Part shown: in pieces, positions 54,485 through 64,000 of the stretch
How positions within the stretch are numbered: position 1 is the stretch's first letter
Layout: each line of letters begins with the position of its first letter
Source: Tubulanus polymorphus
Lineage: Eukaryota; Nemertea; Palaeonemertea; Tubulaniformes; Tubulanidae
DNA: 64,000 bases
Reading direction: 5' to 3'
Assembly: GCF_964204645.1 (NCBI RefSeq)
Contig: NC_134030.1
Coordinates: 2,457,855 to 2,521,854 of the forward strand
Translations under genes and position numbers: made by a program
The notes under the pieces: model-generated
Databases searched by the model: none
Told to the model about the DNA's origin: nothing
The model's input: the letters and a program-made list of their open reading frames with translations, nothing else

Positions 54485-57400
54485 TTAAGTTTGCAACTTT
54501 TTTTCTTCCAAGTCTGCGATAGAAGGTCCGATCCTGTCGAAATCAATTTCTCCATAAACGGCCGGTTCAACATCCGCCCCGATAATGATTTCCGGTCGTT
54601 GCTGCTGCGCGGAATCAGGTTCCGGCGCGCGTACTGAAACGAAATCTGCATAGATGGCGCCTTCGTCGTTGATTTGCTGGAAAAGAAACAGACGCGAGTT
54701 CCTTCGTTACCGTTCAACCATCCAAAGTCTCTCGTGCATAATTTTGATGAGGAATTTACGAGTCTTAAACAAAATGGATCTCTTTTGATTGACGATTAGT
54801 TAGTCTCTCGAGTTCTCATCAAAGTTGTGCACGATTATCCAAGATGGCCGCCGATGAGAGGATTTGTATTCACACATTAATTAAAATGAAACCCTTACAA
54901 CGTTCAGTTCACTGCATTCTTTCTCTGCCGGTGAATCCGGATCGACTTCGATGCTCACTAAACGCGACTCCTTCTTCTCCGCATTCGTCGCTAAAATAAC
55001 ACAAATCAATCTAACTTTACATCAAGAAACTTTGAATAGACATTTTGATATTGAGGAAGATATTGATTTCTATAGACAATTTATATTGACTTTCTATAAT
55101 TCAATTGAAAAAAAACTATGTTACTGTGTGGGAGATACAGGATTTCAGAGAGCTGCAGGGGTTCGGGTGGAGAAATGGCCTCTGTTTACACTTTGTGATG
55201 AATAATCAAAAAATAAAACCCACTCCAATTGCGCATTGCTCCTTATACCACTATAGCAACAAACATTTATAACACATTTACCCAATTATTCAATAATCAT
55301 ATCAATCATGAGAAGGTGGAAAAACTTGAAAAAGGGCAAGTTTCTGGTGGGCCCTGAATCACAACCCACCCGCCCTCTTACCCCTCCATGACTATATGTT
55401 AAGAAACAACTTGAAGAGAGACGTTTCTGCTCAATTATTAAAGCAGGAATCACCGATAGGATTGAGTCGAAACGTCACTACTCTCCCGTAATTTTTCGAT
55501 AATATTGCGGGTGATTTCCTTCGTTCGATAAAGAATATACTGACGTTTATCGTTCAACATTTTGCCGTCCTGTTTCTTTCGTTTTCTCGTGAAAAAGCAA
55601 CCAACGGCAATGGCCATCAAACAGCAGCACAGTACACCTGCGATAATAGCTCCCGTAACTGAATTACTGAATCTTCTATCTCCATCTTTCATAGTTCCAC
55701 CTATTCAAAGTAAACAACATGATACAAAAATAAATTATTATCCGCTAAATCGATTTACGATTAACTGAATTATATGAACGACGACAATTTTTATGAATGA
55801 GTGACAACTACAGTCAAAGATCGTTGGGACCAGGAAAAGTTAATTATCTTTAATTCTCTAAATCAGAAAAAGGAAAATTGCTTTTTTGAAGCTTTCGTAC
55901 ATTTATTCTCGATCAGAAAAATATCTTATTGCTAAGCGAGAGAGATCAATGGTGTTACGACGGACTTAAGCGGAATATAATCTGTATATGTCGAAATCGG
56001 TGAACTGTTTTTGTGTCGCCTGACGCGTCCGATGGTATTTGTGGTGTCGAACCCGGGACGACTGGAACACCTCGCCAGTAACCACAACTGAACCTGTGTC
56101 GATTATGTAATTTGAATGGAACATGAATTCAATCTTAAGCATTTTCTTTCTGCTTTTGTCTTACCTATTGTTGTTGTTGCTGATGTGGTTGTTGCTGTTG
56201 TACCTACAGATTTTTTGTGCTGAGTCGAACCAGAGACGGCGTCGTGAGGTGCAGTCGATGTTAGTTCAGTAGTGTCACCTAAAATCAAGCAGGTCACACG
56301 AACAAAGGTCATATTTTTGCATTGATTCATTTACATAGTTCAAACAATCGGAAACAAATTTTTCACAATTATGTTATTCAAACGGAACACGAATTCAAGC
56401 TTAGTTCAAATACAAGCATTGAAAAGTCGAAACGTATCTTGTATGTATACCTGTTGTAGCCACTGTTGTCATTATTGCTGTTGTGTTGACAGAATTTGTT
56501 TCCTCGCCGTGTACTATTGGCTGGTTGGCGTTCGCGGAATCATCGTTCACTGTCGAAAATGAACATTTTAACATATCGAATCTACTTCAAAATGTATTCG
56601 CTAAAGGATAAGTTGAGCTTAGATCATCTTTGAAATATAGTATATTTCATTTCTAATTTTATTTATGACATTTGAGGTTTTAATTACGTATATTTGAGAA
56701 AATATCAACAAACCCGTTAACTTTTTTTCTCTACTTATGCCGACTGCATCACCATCATCATTTTTCCCCTCACAAATCCATTTATCGAACGCATAGTTCC
56801 CATTTACTCCAAATATTGTGAGGATTACATTCGATCGTCCAGTTTTATTTTCATCAGTACCCTCGATGATGTCTACCCTCGATGGTGTCTGATCTGATAC
56901 TCCAGTTTCATTACAGTCGATACTTTCTTCATCAACCGAGGAACCGGATGTCACATCTTCATTATTACATGTTATTTTGATTGTTCCATTTTTTTGAATA
57001 AAGTTAACCTCCTTAGTTTTGGCGATATCTATTGAACCACAAGTAAAGCTGACTGTGTCTCCAACATTTACAGTTTCCGGGTTTATTTTGAGCTCATATG
57101 TACTCCACGCACAATCAACTGTTTCAACTGGAAAATTCAAAAAGATTCTTTTCCGATCTCCCGATTCCGGAACTAGTTCTAAATACATGGATTTTTTCTG
57201 ATACTTACTGAGAATAAAAAGACGGATCAAAGTAGAAATAAATGCATCAATCTAAAACACAAAATTTACAAAAACTGTACCCTGTTGCCGACGGTAGAAG
57301 TTTTATGGCTTTGTCGGTTGTCGCTATCCCACTTCTGATAGTCGGACGCAGAGTTTGGGTTCAAAACTAAATTAGCCTAAAAAAACATTTTTTTTTTTCA

Positions 57401-57653
57401 ATTTTTTAGCTTTGTATTTCGTCATTTGTTTACATTGAAAACATGTAAAACAATTGATATACCGGTAATCGAATACTTTTATTTCGATTCAAATTCCTTA
57501 AACGTGATAGGTAGGAGTGTAATCGGTAAATCCTAGATCGTTTATCTGGCCCGGATCCCTAACGGCAGATTGTCCATTCAGGTTATATGAAAGCAGGGAA
57601 GTGTGATGTCTCATCACACTTCCGTGATGAAAGCAATTAAAACTCACCATCAT
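54485..57653 (-). CDS. Ig-domain transmembrane receptor with tyrosine-motif tail, copy 1
   Basis: Eight exons on the minus strand: 57648-57653, 57209-57251, 56735-57127, 56451-56549, 56165-56278, 55545-55700, 54899-54990 and 54485-54676. The total of 1,095 nt is in frame for 364 aa. Exon 1 ends ATGATG|GTGAGT; exon 2 gives a hydrophobic leader (IDAFISTLIRLFIL). Exon 3 is one Ig domain with phase 1 ends: strand B VSFTC (Cys46), strand F DKWIC (Cys135), extra Cys at 22, 70 and 88, and sequons NGT (63) and NKT (110). Exons 4 and 5 are a Thr-rich, mucin-like stalk. Exon 6 is a TM helix (GAIIAGVLCCCLMAIAVG) then RKRKKQ. The tail ends with IYADF (Tyr310) and VYGEI (Tyr342), YxxPhi / ITIM-like motifs. 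It is probably a surface recognition receptor. Weak points are the exon 6 donor (GTCAGT) and the very short coding part of exon 1. Confidence 0.8.
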
Positions 57654-58143
57654 TTCAACCTTGGAGTAATCAGGTGGATTACTCCAAGTTTCAACTGAGT
57701 TCCTCAAACATCTAGCAGCTATAATAGACTACAGCGAGACAGCGTGGAGTGATATTTATTTAGACTGATTTTTAGTTCCTATTTCCATAAATAGCTACTG
57801 GACCAGGAATATTGACCAGATACGGGTATATAACAAATGATATAACAATTGACGCTGAATGAATAAAGCGGAAGTCATGTAAATAAAAGAATCTAACGGT
57901 ATAATCGCAGTTCTAGGTTTATGACGTCATTGCGTGAGCTGAAATTCGCCAGTGACTTCACAATCATGTATCAGATCATTGAAAAAATATTCCATTCATT
58001 TGCGCGTGGACAAAATCTAATGTAGTAAACCAGCATTTTTTTCATGTGTTCGTATTTTAAGTAAATTATATACTGAATGATAAATGGAATATGTTTATAA
58101 ATGATGCAAGATAATGAAAATAGAAACAAACTATATCTGTAAA
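57654..58143. promoter_or_regulatory. Divergent intergenic region between Ig receptor 1 and GPCR 2
   Basis: 490 bp separates the Ig receptor start codon (minus) from the GPCR start codon (plus), with no other gene, so it must hold both promoters. GPCR-side TTTATAAA is at 58094-58100. The same region is repeated at 63491-63982 with very high identity. Confidence 0.6.
57660..57688. repeat. 12-bp-stem hairpin just before the Ig receptor start codon (copy 1)
   Basis: CTTGGAGTAATC, loop, GATTACTCCAAG, ending seven bases before the ATG on the minus strand, so probably in the 5' UTR. A second 12-bp palindrome (GGAAGTGTGATG/CATCACACTTCC) is at 57597-57623 in intron 1. Both are kept in copy 2 (63500-63528; about 63437-63463). 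Confidence 0.8.
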
Positions 58144-59220
58144 ATGCAGTCGAATAATGTAAGCGACACATTTACCACAATAACGCGGCAGCCTTCTCTA
58201 AGCTGGTGTCAGGGTGTCAGGAAGAGATACCCAATCCGTTGGAACTATAGATTCAGTGTATTCATGTACCTGGGTTTATATTTACCGGCTTCAATTCTAG
58301 GTATAATACTCAATATTTTCACGATATTCGTTCTCAGAAAATTGAAAGGCGAATCTTATTTTCTCGTCAAACTTCTCGCGTTCAACGATCTTTTGTTTAT
58401 GATGGCGGCTTTCGTTCTGTATCCGCTGAGAACTGCCTATATTTACACCGTGTTAGGGGATATTTTGTTCAGAATCGATGACTGGCATTTTGGCGCTGTT
58501 TTCATCACGGTAGCCATGCCGTTCTTCTTTATATTTCAAATGACACGTAACTGGTGCACAGTTATTCTGAGTCTGGAAAGGTTGATCGTAGTTCTATTTC
58601 CAATAGCTTCACGTAAAATACCGAAAAAACTGTTGTCAACAGTTGCCTTCTCTGTAGTAACACTTCTTGCATTTTGTGGGTATTTGATTTACTTTATTCC
58701 AATAAAGAATATTGGTAAACTGGGCTGCCCGGATAGATGGCCTTACATCACAGTGACTACATCTTGGGCGTCGTATTTGTCATGGGATGTTCGTCATCAC
58801 TGGGGACATATTGCCGACGTTTACCTGTACATGTATGGAACCGTTCTAATCCCTATTTGTAGTTTGGTTCTCATCAATTCAATCCTCATTTCTTCGGTGT
58901 TAATTCGTAAAATCATCCGACGTTCAGATTTTTTTCAGACCGATCCCTCGTCGAACAAGGAACTGAAAGTTTTAAAAATGGTTTTTACAGTTGTAGCAGT
59001 GTACATCGTCTGCGAGGGTTTCGGTTTCGTCGATCGTATGAAATACATAAACGTTTTCACAATAAGAATAGATTCGATGGTTCTGCGTAAAATTTCCCTG
59101 GCATTTTCTATCATCGATTCGTCGGTAAATTTTTTCATATATTGTTTGACTAACGACAAATTCAAGAAAGTAGCGATGGAAATCACGTTGAAAAATCGAA
59201 AATATTTCATTTCAAAATGA
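58144..59220 (+). CDS. Class A (rhodopsin-like) orphan GPCR, copy 2
   Basis: 358 aa, intronless, collinear with copy 1. An in-frame ATG at 58114 would add ten residues. However, the conserved start is MQSNN at 58144, because copy 1 lacks the extension and in copy 3 one extra A puts the upstream ATG out of frame. Residues 1-172 differ from copy 1 at two positions. Most other changes fall in late TM4-ECL2 (about 173-227, including a one-residue deletion) and ECL3 (301-313). TM5-ICL3-TM6, TM7 and the C-terminus are almost unchanged. Motifs are as in copy 1 (WHFG, SLERL, SSVNFFIYCL). The ligand is unknown; the pattern suggests a changed ligand-binding face with preserved signalling. Confidence 0.9.
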   Translation: MQSNNVSDTFTTITRQPSLSWCQGVRKRYPIRWNYRFSVFMYLGLYLPASILGIILNIFTIFVLRKLKGESYFLVKLLAFNDLLFMMAAFVLYPLRTAYIYTVLGDILFRIDDWHFGAVFITVAMPFFFIFQMTRNWCTVILSLERLIVVLFPIASRKIPKKLLSTVAFSVVTLLAFCGYLIYFIPIKNIGKLGCPDRWPYITVTTSWASYLSWDVRHHWGHIADVYLYMYGTVLIPICSLVLINSILISSVLIRKIIRRSDFFQTDPSSNKELKVLKMVFTVVAVYIVCEGFGFVDRMKYINVFTIRIDSMVLRKISLAFSIIDSSVNFFIYCLTNDKFKKVAMEITLKNRKYFISK

Positions 59221-59738
59221 TATACCGGTATCAGAACTCTGTGAGTTTCTCCGGGTCCCTGGCCCTGGGGTTGATGCTCGATATCGATGTTTCCCAGGAA
59301 GAGAGCGTAAATAGATTAGTTCATGGATTCGCTGTCAGGGGCAGCACATGACGGTCGATAATATCTTACACGGCGGCGCGACATTTCCTAATACCCCGAT
59401 TTTAAAACAAAAACAAACCAATTAAATATTCATCTTGTTTGTTTTTTGTTTTATTATTTTCGTTTGATATGAGTTAATTTATTTAATACAGATATATTAT
59501 TATCATCGAATATATGTGGCAATTAATTTAAGTTAGCAAACATCTTCGCTTACTCGAATGAATTGTGACCAATGATTTAATTCAAGTTTCAAGATGGACA
59601 TATGTTTTCAAATGCAATATGGTTTCAAGATTCGTGTTTCAAAAATGAGTAAAGTTCGATTTGAACGGGATCCTATTGAGCAGTATATTCTGGAATATGC
59701 AGTCCATATCAAATTCTCGATTAAAAATAACGTAAATG

Positions 59739-62700
59739 TTAAGTTTGCAACTTTTTTTCTTCCAAGTCCGCGATAGAAGGTCCGATCCTGTCGAAATCAA
59801 TTTCTCCATAAACGGCCGGTTCAACATCCGCCCCGATAATGATTTCCGGTCGTTGCTGCTGCGCGGAATCAGGTTCCGGCGCGCGTACTGAAACGAAATC
59901 TGCATAGATGGCGCCTTCGTCGTTGATTTGCTGGAAAAGAAACAGACGCGAGTTCCTTCGTTACCGTTCAACCATCCAGTCTCTCGTGCATAATTTTGAT
60001 GAGGAATTTACGAGTCTTAAACAAAATGGTTCTCTTTTGATTGACGATTAGTTAGTCTCTCGAGTTCTCATCAAAGTTGTGCACGATTATCCAAGATGGC
60101 CGCCGATGAGAGGATTTGTATTCACACATTAATTAAAATGAAACCCTTACAACGTTCAGTTCACTGCATTCTTTCTCTGCCGGTGAATCCGGATCGACTT
60201 CGATGCTCACTAAACGCGACTCCTTCTTCTCCGCATTCGTCGCTAAAATAACACAAATCAATCTAACTTTACATCAAGAAACTTTGAATAGACATTTTGA
60301 TATTGAGGAAGATATTGATTTCTATAGACAATTATAGTGACTTTCTATAATTCAATTGAAAAAAAACGATGTTACTGTGTGGGAGATACAGGATTTCAGA
60401 GAGCTGCAGGGGTTCGGGTGGAGAAATGGCCTCTGTTTACACTTTGTGATGAATAATCAAAAAATAAAACCCATTCCAATTGCGCATTGCTCCTTATACC
60501 ACTATAGCAACAAACATTTATAACACATTTACCCAATTATTCAATAATCATATCAATCATGAGAAGGTGGAAAAACTTGAAAAAGGGCAAGTTTCTGGTG
60601 GGCCCTGAATCACAACCCACCCGCCCTCTTACCCCTCCATGACTATATGTTAAGAAACAACTTGAAGAGAGACGTTTCTACTCAATTACGAGAACCGGAA
60701 TCACCGATAGGATTGAGTCGAAACGTCACTACTCTCCCGTAATTTTTCGATAATATTGTGGGTGATTTTCTTCGTTCGATAAAGAATATACTGACGTTTA
60801 TCGTTCAACATTTTGCCGTCCTGTTTCTTTCGTTTTCTCGTGAAAAAGAAACCAACGGCAATGGCCATCAAAAAGCAGCACAGTACACCTGCGATAATAG
60901 CTCCCGTAACTGAATTACTGAATCTTCTATCTCCATCTTTCATAGTTCCACCTATTCAAAGTAAACAACATGATACAAAAATAAATTATTATTGATCGCT
61001 AAATCGATTTACGATTAACTGAATTATATGAACGACGACATTTTTTATGAATGAGTGACAACTACAGTCAAAGATCGTTGGGACCAGGAAAAGTTAATTA
61101 TCTTTAATTCTCTCAATCAGAAAAAGGAAAATTGCTTTTTTGAAGCTTTCGTACATTTATTCTCGATCAGAAAAATATCTTATTGCTAAGCGAGAGAGAT
61201 CAATGGTGTTACGACGGACTTAAGCGGAATATAATCTGTATATGTCGAAATCGGTGAACTGTTTTTGTGTCGCCTGACACGTCCGATGGTATTTGTGGTG
61301 TCGAACCCGGGACGACTGGAACACCTCGCCAGTAACCGCAACTGAACCTGTCTCGATTAAGTAATTTGAATGGAACATGAATTCAATCTTAAGCATTTTC
61401 TTTCTGCTTTTGTCTTACCTATTGTTGTTGTTGCTGATGTCGGCGTTAGTTCAGTAGTGTCACCTAAAATCAAGCAGGTCACACGAACAAAGGTCATATT
61501 TTTGCATTGATTCATTTACATAGTTCAAACAATCGGAAACGAATTTTTCACAATTATGTTATTCAAACGGAACACGAATTCAAGCTTAGTTCAAATACAA
61601 GCATTGAAAAGTCGAAACGTATCTTGTTTGTATACCTGCTGTAGCCACTGTTGTCGTTATTGCTGTTGTGTTGACAGAATTTGTTTCCTCGCCTCGTACT
61701 ATTGGCTGGTTGGCGTTCGCGGAATCATCGTTCACTGTCGAAAATGAACATTTTAACATATCGAATCTACTTCAAAATGTATTCGCTAAAGGATAAGTTG
61801 AGCTTAGATCATCTTTGAAATATAGTATATTTCATTTCTAATTTTATTTATGACATTTGAGGTTTTAATTACGTATATTTGAGAAAATATCAACAAACCC
61901 GTTAACTTTTTTTCTGTACTTTTGCCGACTAGATCACTATCATTTCCCCCCTCACAAATCCATTTATCGGACGTATAGCTATCTTAAGCATTTTCTTTCT
62001 GCTTTTGTCTTACCTATTGTTGTTGTTGTTGCTGATGTGGTTGTTGCTGTTGTGCCTACAGATTTTTTGTGCTGAGTCGAACCAGACCCGGCGTCGTGAG
62101 GTGTAGCGCTTTCATCAGCTGCAGTCGGCGTTAGTTCAGTAGTGTCACCTAAAATCAAGCAGGTCACACGAACAAAGGTCATATTTTTGCAATGATTCAT
62201 TTACATAGTTCAAACAATCGGAAACGAATTTTTCACAATTATGTTATTTAAACGGAACACGAATTCAAGTTTAGTTCAAATACAAGCATTGAAACGTCGA
62301 AACGTATCTTTTATATATACCTGTTGTAGCCACTGTTGTCGTTATTGCTGTTGTGCTGACAGAATTTGCTTCGTTCGCGGAATCATCGTTCACTGTCGAA
62401 AATGAACATTTTAACATATCGAATCTACTTCAAAATGTATTCGCTAAAGGATAAGTTGAGCTTAGATCATCTTTGAAATATAGTATATTTCATTTCTAAT
62501 TTTATTTATGACATTTGAGGTTTTAATTACGTATATTTGAGAAAATATCAACAAACCCGTTAACTGTTTTTCTCTACTTTTGTCGACTGGATCACCATCA
62601 TTCCTCCCCTCACAAATCCATTTATCGGACGTAGAGTTCTTAATTACTCCCGATATTGTGAGGATTACATTCGATCGTCCAGTTTTATTTTCATAAGTAC

Positions 62701-63490
62701 CCTTGATGCTGTCTACCCTCGATGGTGTCTGATCTGATACTCCAGTTTCATATTTACAGACGATACTTACTTCATCACCCGAGGAATCGGATGTCACATC
62801 TTCAGTATTACATGTTATTTTGATTGTTCCATTTTTTTGAATAAAGTGAACCTCCTTAGTTTTGGCGATATCTATTGAACCACAAGTAAAGCTGACTGTG
62901 TCTCCAACATTTACAGTTTTCGGGTTTATTTTGAGCTCATATTCACTCCACGCACAATTAATCATTTCAACTGGAAAATTCAAAAAGATTCTTTTCCGAT
63001 CTCCCGATTCCGGAACTAGTTCTAAATACATGGATTTTTTCTGATACTTACTGAGAATAAAAAGACGGATCAAAGTAGAAATAAATGCATCAATCTAAAA
63101 CACAAAATTTACAAAAACTGTACCCTGTTGCCGACGGTAGAAGTTTTATGGCTTTGTCGGTTGTCGCTATCCCACTTCTGATAGTCGGACGCAGAGTTTG
63201 GGTTCAAAACTAAATTAGCCTAAAAACATTTTTTTTTTCAATTTTTTAGCTTTGTATTTCGTCATTTGTTTACATTGAAAACATGTAAAACAATTGATAT
63301 ACCGGTAATCGAATACTTTTATTTCGATTCAAATTCCTTAAACGTGATAGGTAGGAGTGTAATCGGTAATTCCTAGATCGTTAATCTGGCCCGGATCCCT
63401 AACGGCAGATTGTCCATTCAGGCTATATGAAAGCAGGGAAGTGTGATGTCTCATCACACTTCCGTGATGAAAGCAATTAAAACTCACCAT
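59739..63490 (-). CDS. Ig-domain transmembrane receptor with tyrosine-motif tail, copy 2
   Basis: Core exons on the minus strand: 63488-63490 (single ATG), 63052-63094, 62578-62970, 62321-62392, 62014-62148, 60796-60951, 60151-60242 and 59739-59930, giving 361 aa. Two further stalk exons, 61636-61734 and 61419-61463, lie between the stalk and TM exons. Both have consensus acceptors and donors and phase 1 ends, so including them would add 48 residues in frame. The Ig exon has the same length as copy 1 (393 nt) but about a fifth of its residues differ. The leader is the same, the TM exon has only a few changes (CCF for CCC, VGF for VGC), and the two tail exons are essentially identical, keeping IYADF and VYGEI. 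Splicing of the extra exons needs transcript evidence. Confidence 0.78.
61419..61979 (-). other. Internal partial duplication in Ig receptor copy 2
   Basis: Extra block, read on the minus strand: a ~59-bp fragment of the 3' end of the Ig exon (61921-61979, no acceptor) fused directly to intron 5 sequence at 61980, then a full 99-nt stalk exon (61636-61734), then a shortened 45-nt stalk exon (61419-61463). The fragment is dead, but both stalk exons keep splice sites and symmetric phase. Confidence 0.75.
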
Positions 63491-63982
63491 TATTTCAACC
63501 TTGGAGTAATCAGGTGGATTACTCCAAGTTTCAACTGAGTTCCTCAAACATCTAGCAGCTATAATAGACTACAGCGAGACAGCGTGGAGTGATATTTATT
63601 TAGACTGATTTTTAGTTCCTATTTCCATAAATAGCTACTGGACCAGGAATATTGGCCAGATACGGGTATATAACAAATGATATAACAATTGGCGATGAAT
63701 GAATAAAGCGGAAGTCATGTAAATAAAAGAATCTAACGGTATAATCGCAGTTCTAGGTTTATGACGTCATTGCGTGAGCTGAAATTCGCCAGTGACTTCA
63801 CAATCATGTATCAGATATCAGTGAAAAAATATTCCATTCATTTGCGCGTGGACAAAATCTAATGTAGTAAACCAGCATTTTTTTCATGTGTTCGTATTTT
63901 AAGTAAATAACTGAATGATAAATGGAATATGTTTATAAATGATGCAAGATAATGAAAATAGAAACAAACTATATCTGTAAAA
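63491..63982. promoter_or_regulatory. Divergent intergenic region between Ig receptor 2 and GPCR 3
   Basis: 492 bp, a near-identical repeat of 57654-58143, with the hairpin at 63500-63528 and a TTTATAAA box at 63932-63938. Confidence 0.6.
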
Positions 63983-64000
63983 ATGCAGTCGAGTAATGTA
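63983..64000 (+). CDS. Class A GPCR, copy 3 (first six codons, cut by the window end)
   Basis: ATGCAGTCGAGTAATGTA encodes MQSSNV, matching MQSNNV of copies 1 and 2, directly after the repeated promoter region. The rest lies outside the window. Confidence 0.85.

Larger units (their letters stand above)
52831..58143. repeat. GPCR/Ig receptor cassette, copy 1
   Basis: Tandem unit of about 5.3 kb holding one plus-strand GPCR, one minus-strand Ig receptor and the spacer before the next GPCR. Copy 2 runs 58144-63982, about 0.58 kb longer because of an internal duplication in its Ig gene. Non-coding spacers (for example 53967-54330 versus 59221-59580) are nearly identical. Confidence 0.9.
58144..63982. 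repeat. GPCR/Ig receptor cassette, copy 2
   Basis: Second tandem unit, 5.84 kb, followed immediately by the start of a third GPCR, so the array continues beyond the window. Confidence 0.9.

Noticed and set aside
54385..54717. 110-codon minus-strand frame repeated at 59639-59971
   Set aside because: Wrong frame across the last exon of the Ig receptor; the spliced frame starting after the CCAG acceptor gives the tyrosine-motif tail.
57498..57707. 69-codon minus-strand frame repeated at 63338-63547
   Set aside because: Runs through the 5' UTR hairpin and past a strong GTGAGT donor into intron 1; only the ATG(ATG) before the donor is used in my model.

Overview
The window is eukaryotic nuclear DNA, most likely from a marine lophotrochozoan invertebrate (mollusc-like). 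The reasons are compact intron-containing genes with GT-AG splice sites, AT-rich non-coding DNA full of minisatellites and short inverted-repeat elements, and families common in such genomes (IFI27-like, aerolysin-like, MFSD4-like, class A GPCR, IgSF receptor). The species cannot be fixed from the sequence. All gene models below were spliced by eye from frame, splice sites and agreement between paralogues.

Three regions are tandem gene arrays. (1) 1-7830 holds two complete ~3.5-3.75 kb units, each with a two-coding-exon IFI27/IFI6-like gene encoding the same 95-aa protein, followed by a broken third unit. (2) 16.7-42.3 kb holds four complete three-exon genes for ~458-470-aa, 12-TM major facilitator transporters (MFSD4/NaGLT1-like), plus decayed exon copies, a chimeric recombination junction and an exon-1-only remnant. 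Intron 1 of three genes carries a large ~53-bp minisatellite and intron 2 carries a ~44-bp one. (3) 52.9-64 kb alternates a plus-strand intronless GPCR with a minus-strand eight-exon Ig-domain transmembrane receptor. The order is GPCR, Ig receptor, GPCR, Ig receptor, start of a third GPCR, so each Ig receptor is divergent from, and ~0.5 kb from, the next GPCR.

Between arrays 2 and 3, a single aerolysin/ETX-MTX2-like pore-forming protein gene (48077-52022) is inferred to start at a tiny exon behind a TATA box about 3.1 kb upstream of its main exon. The spaces at 7.8-16 kb and 42.3-48 kb hold no gene I can support, but do hold minisatellites, MITE-like elements and a 1.3-kb inverted repeat.

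The most interesting part is array 3. Two neighbouring, divergently oriented membrane receptors have been duplicated together. Between copies, the GPCR differs mainly in the second and third extracellular loops, and the Ig protein mainly in its ectodomain and stalk, while the transmembrane and intracellular parts are nearly unchanged. The Ig receptor tail has two tyrosine motifs (IYADF and VYGEI). Together with the IFI27-like and aerolysin-like genes this gives the window an innate-immunity or recognition flavour, but that functional reading is inference.
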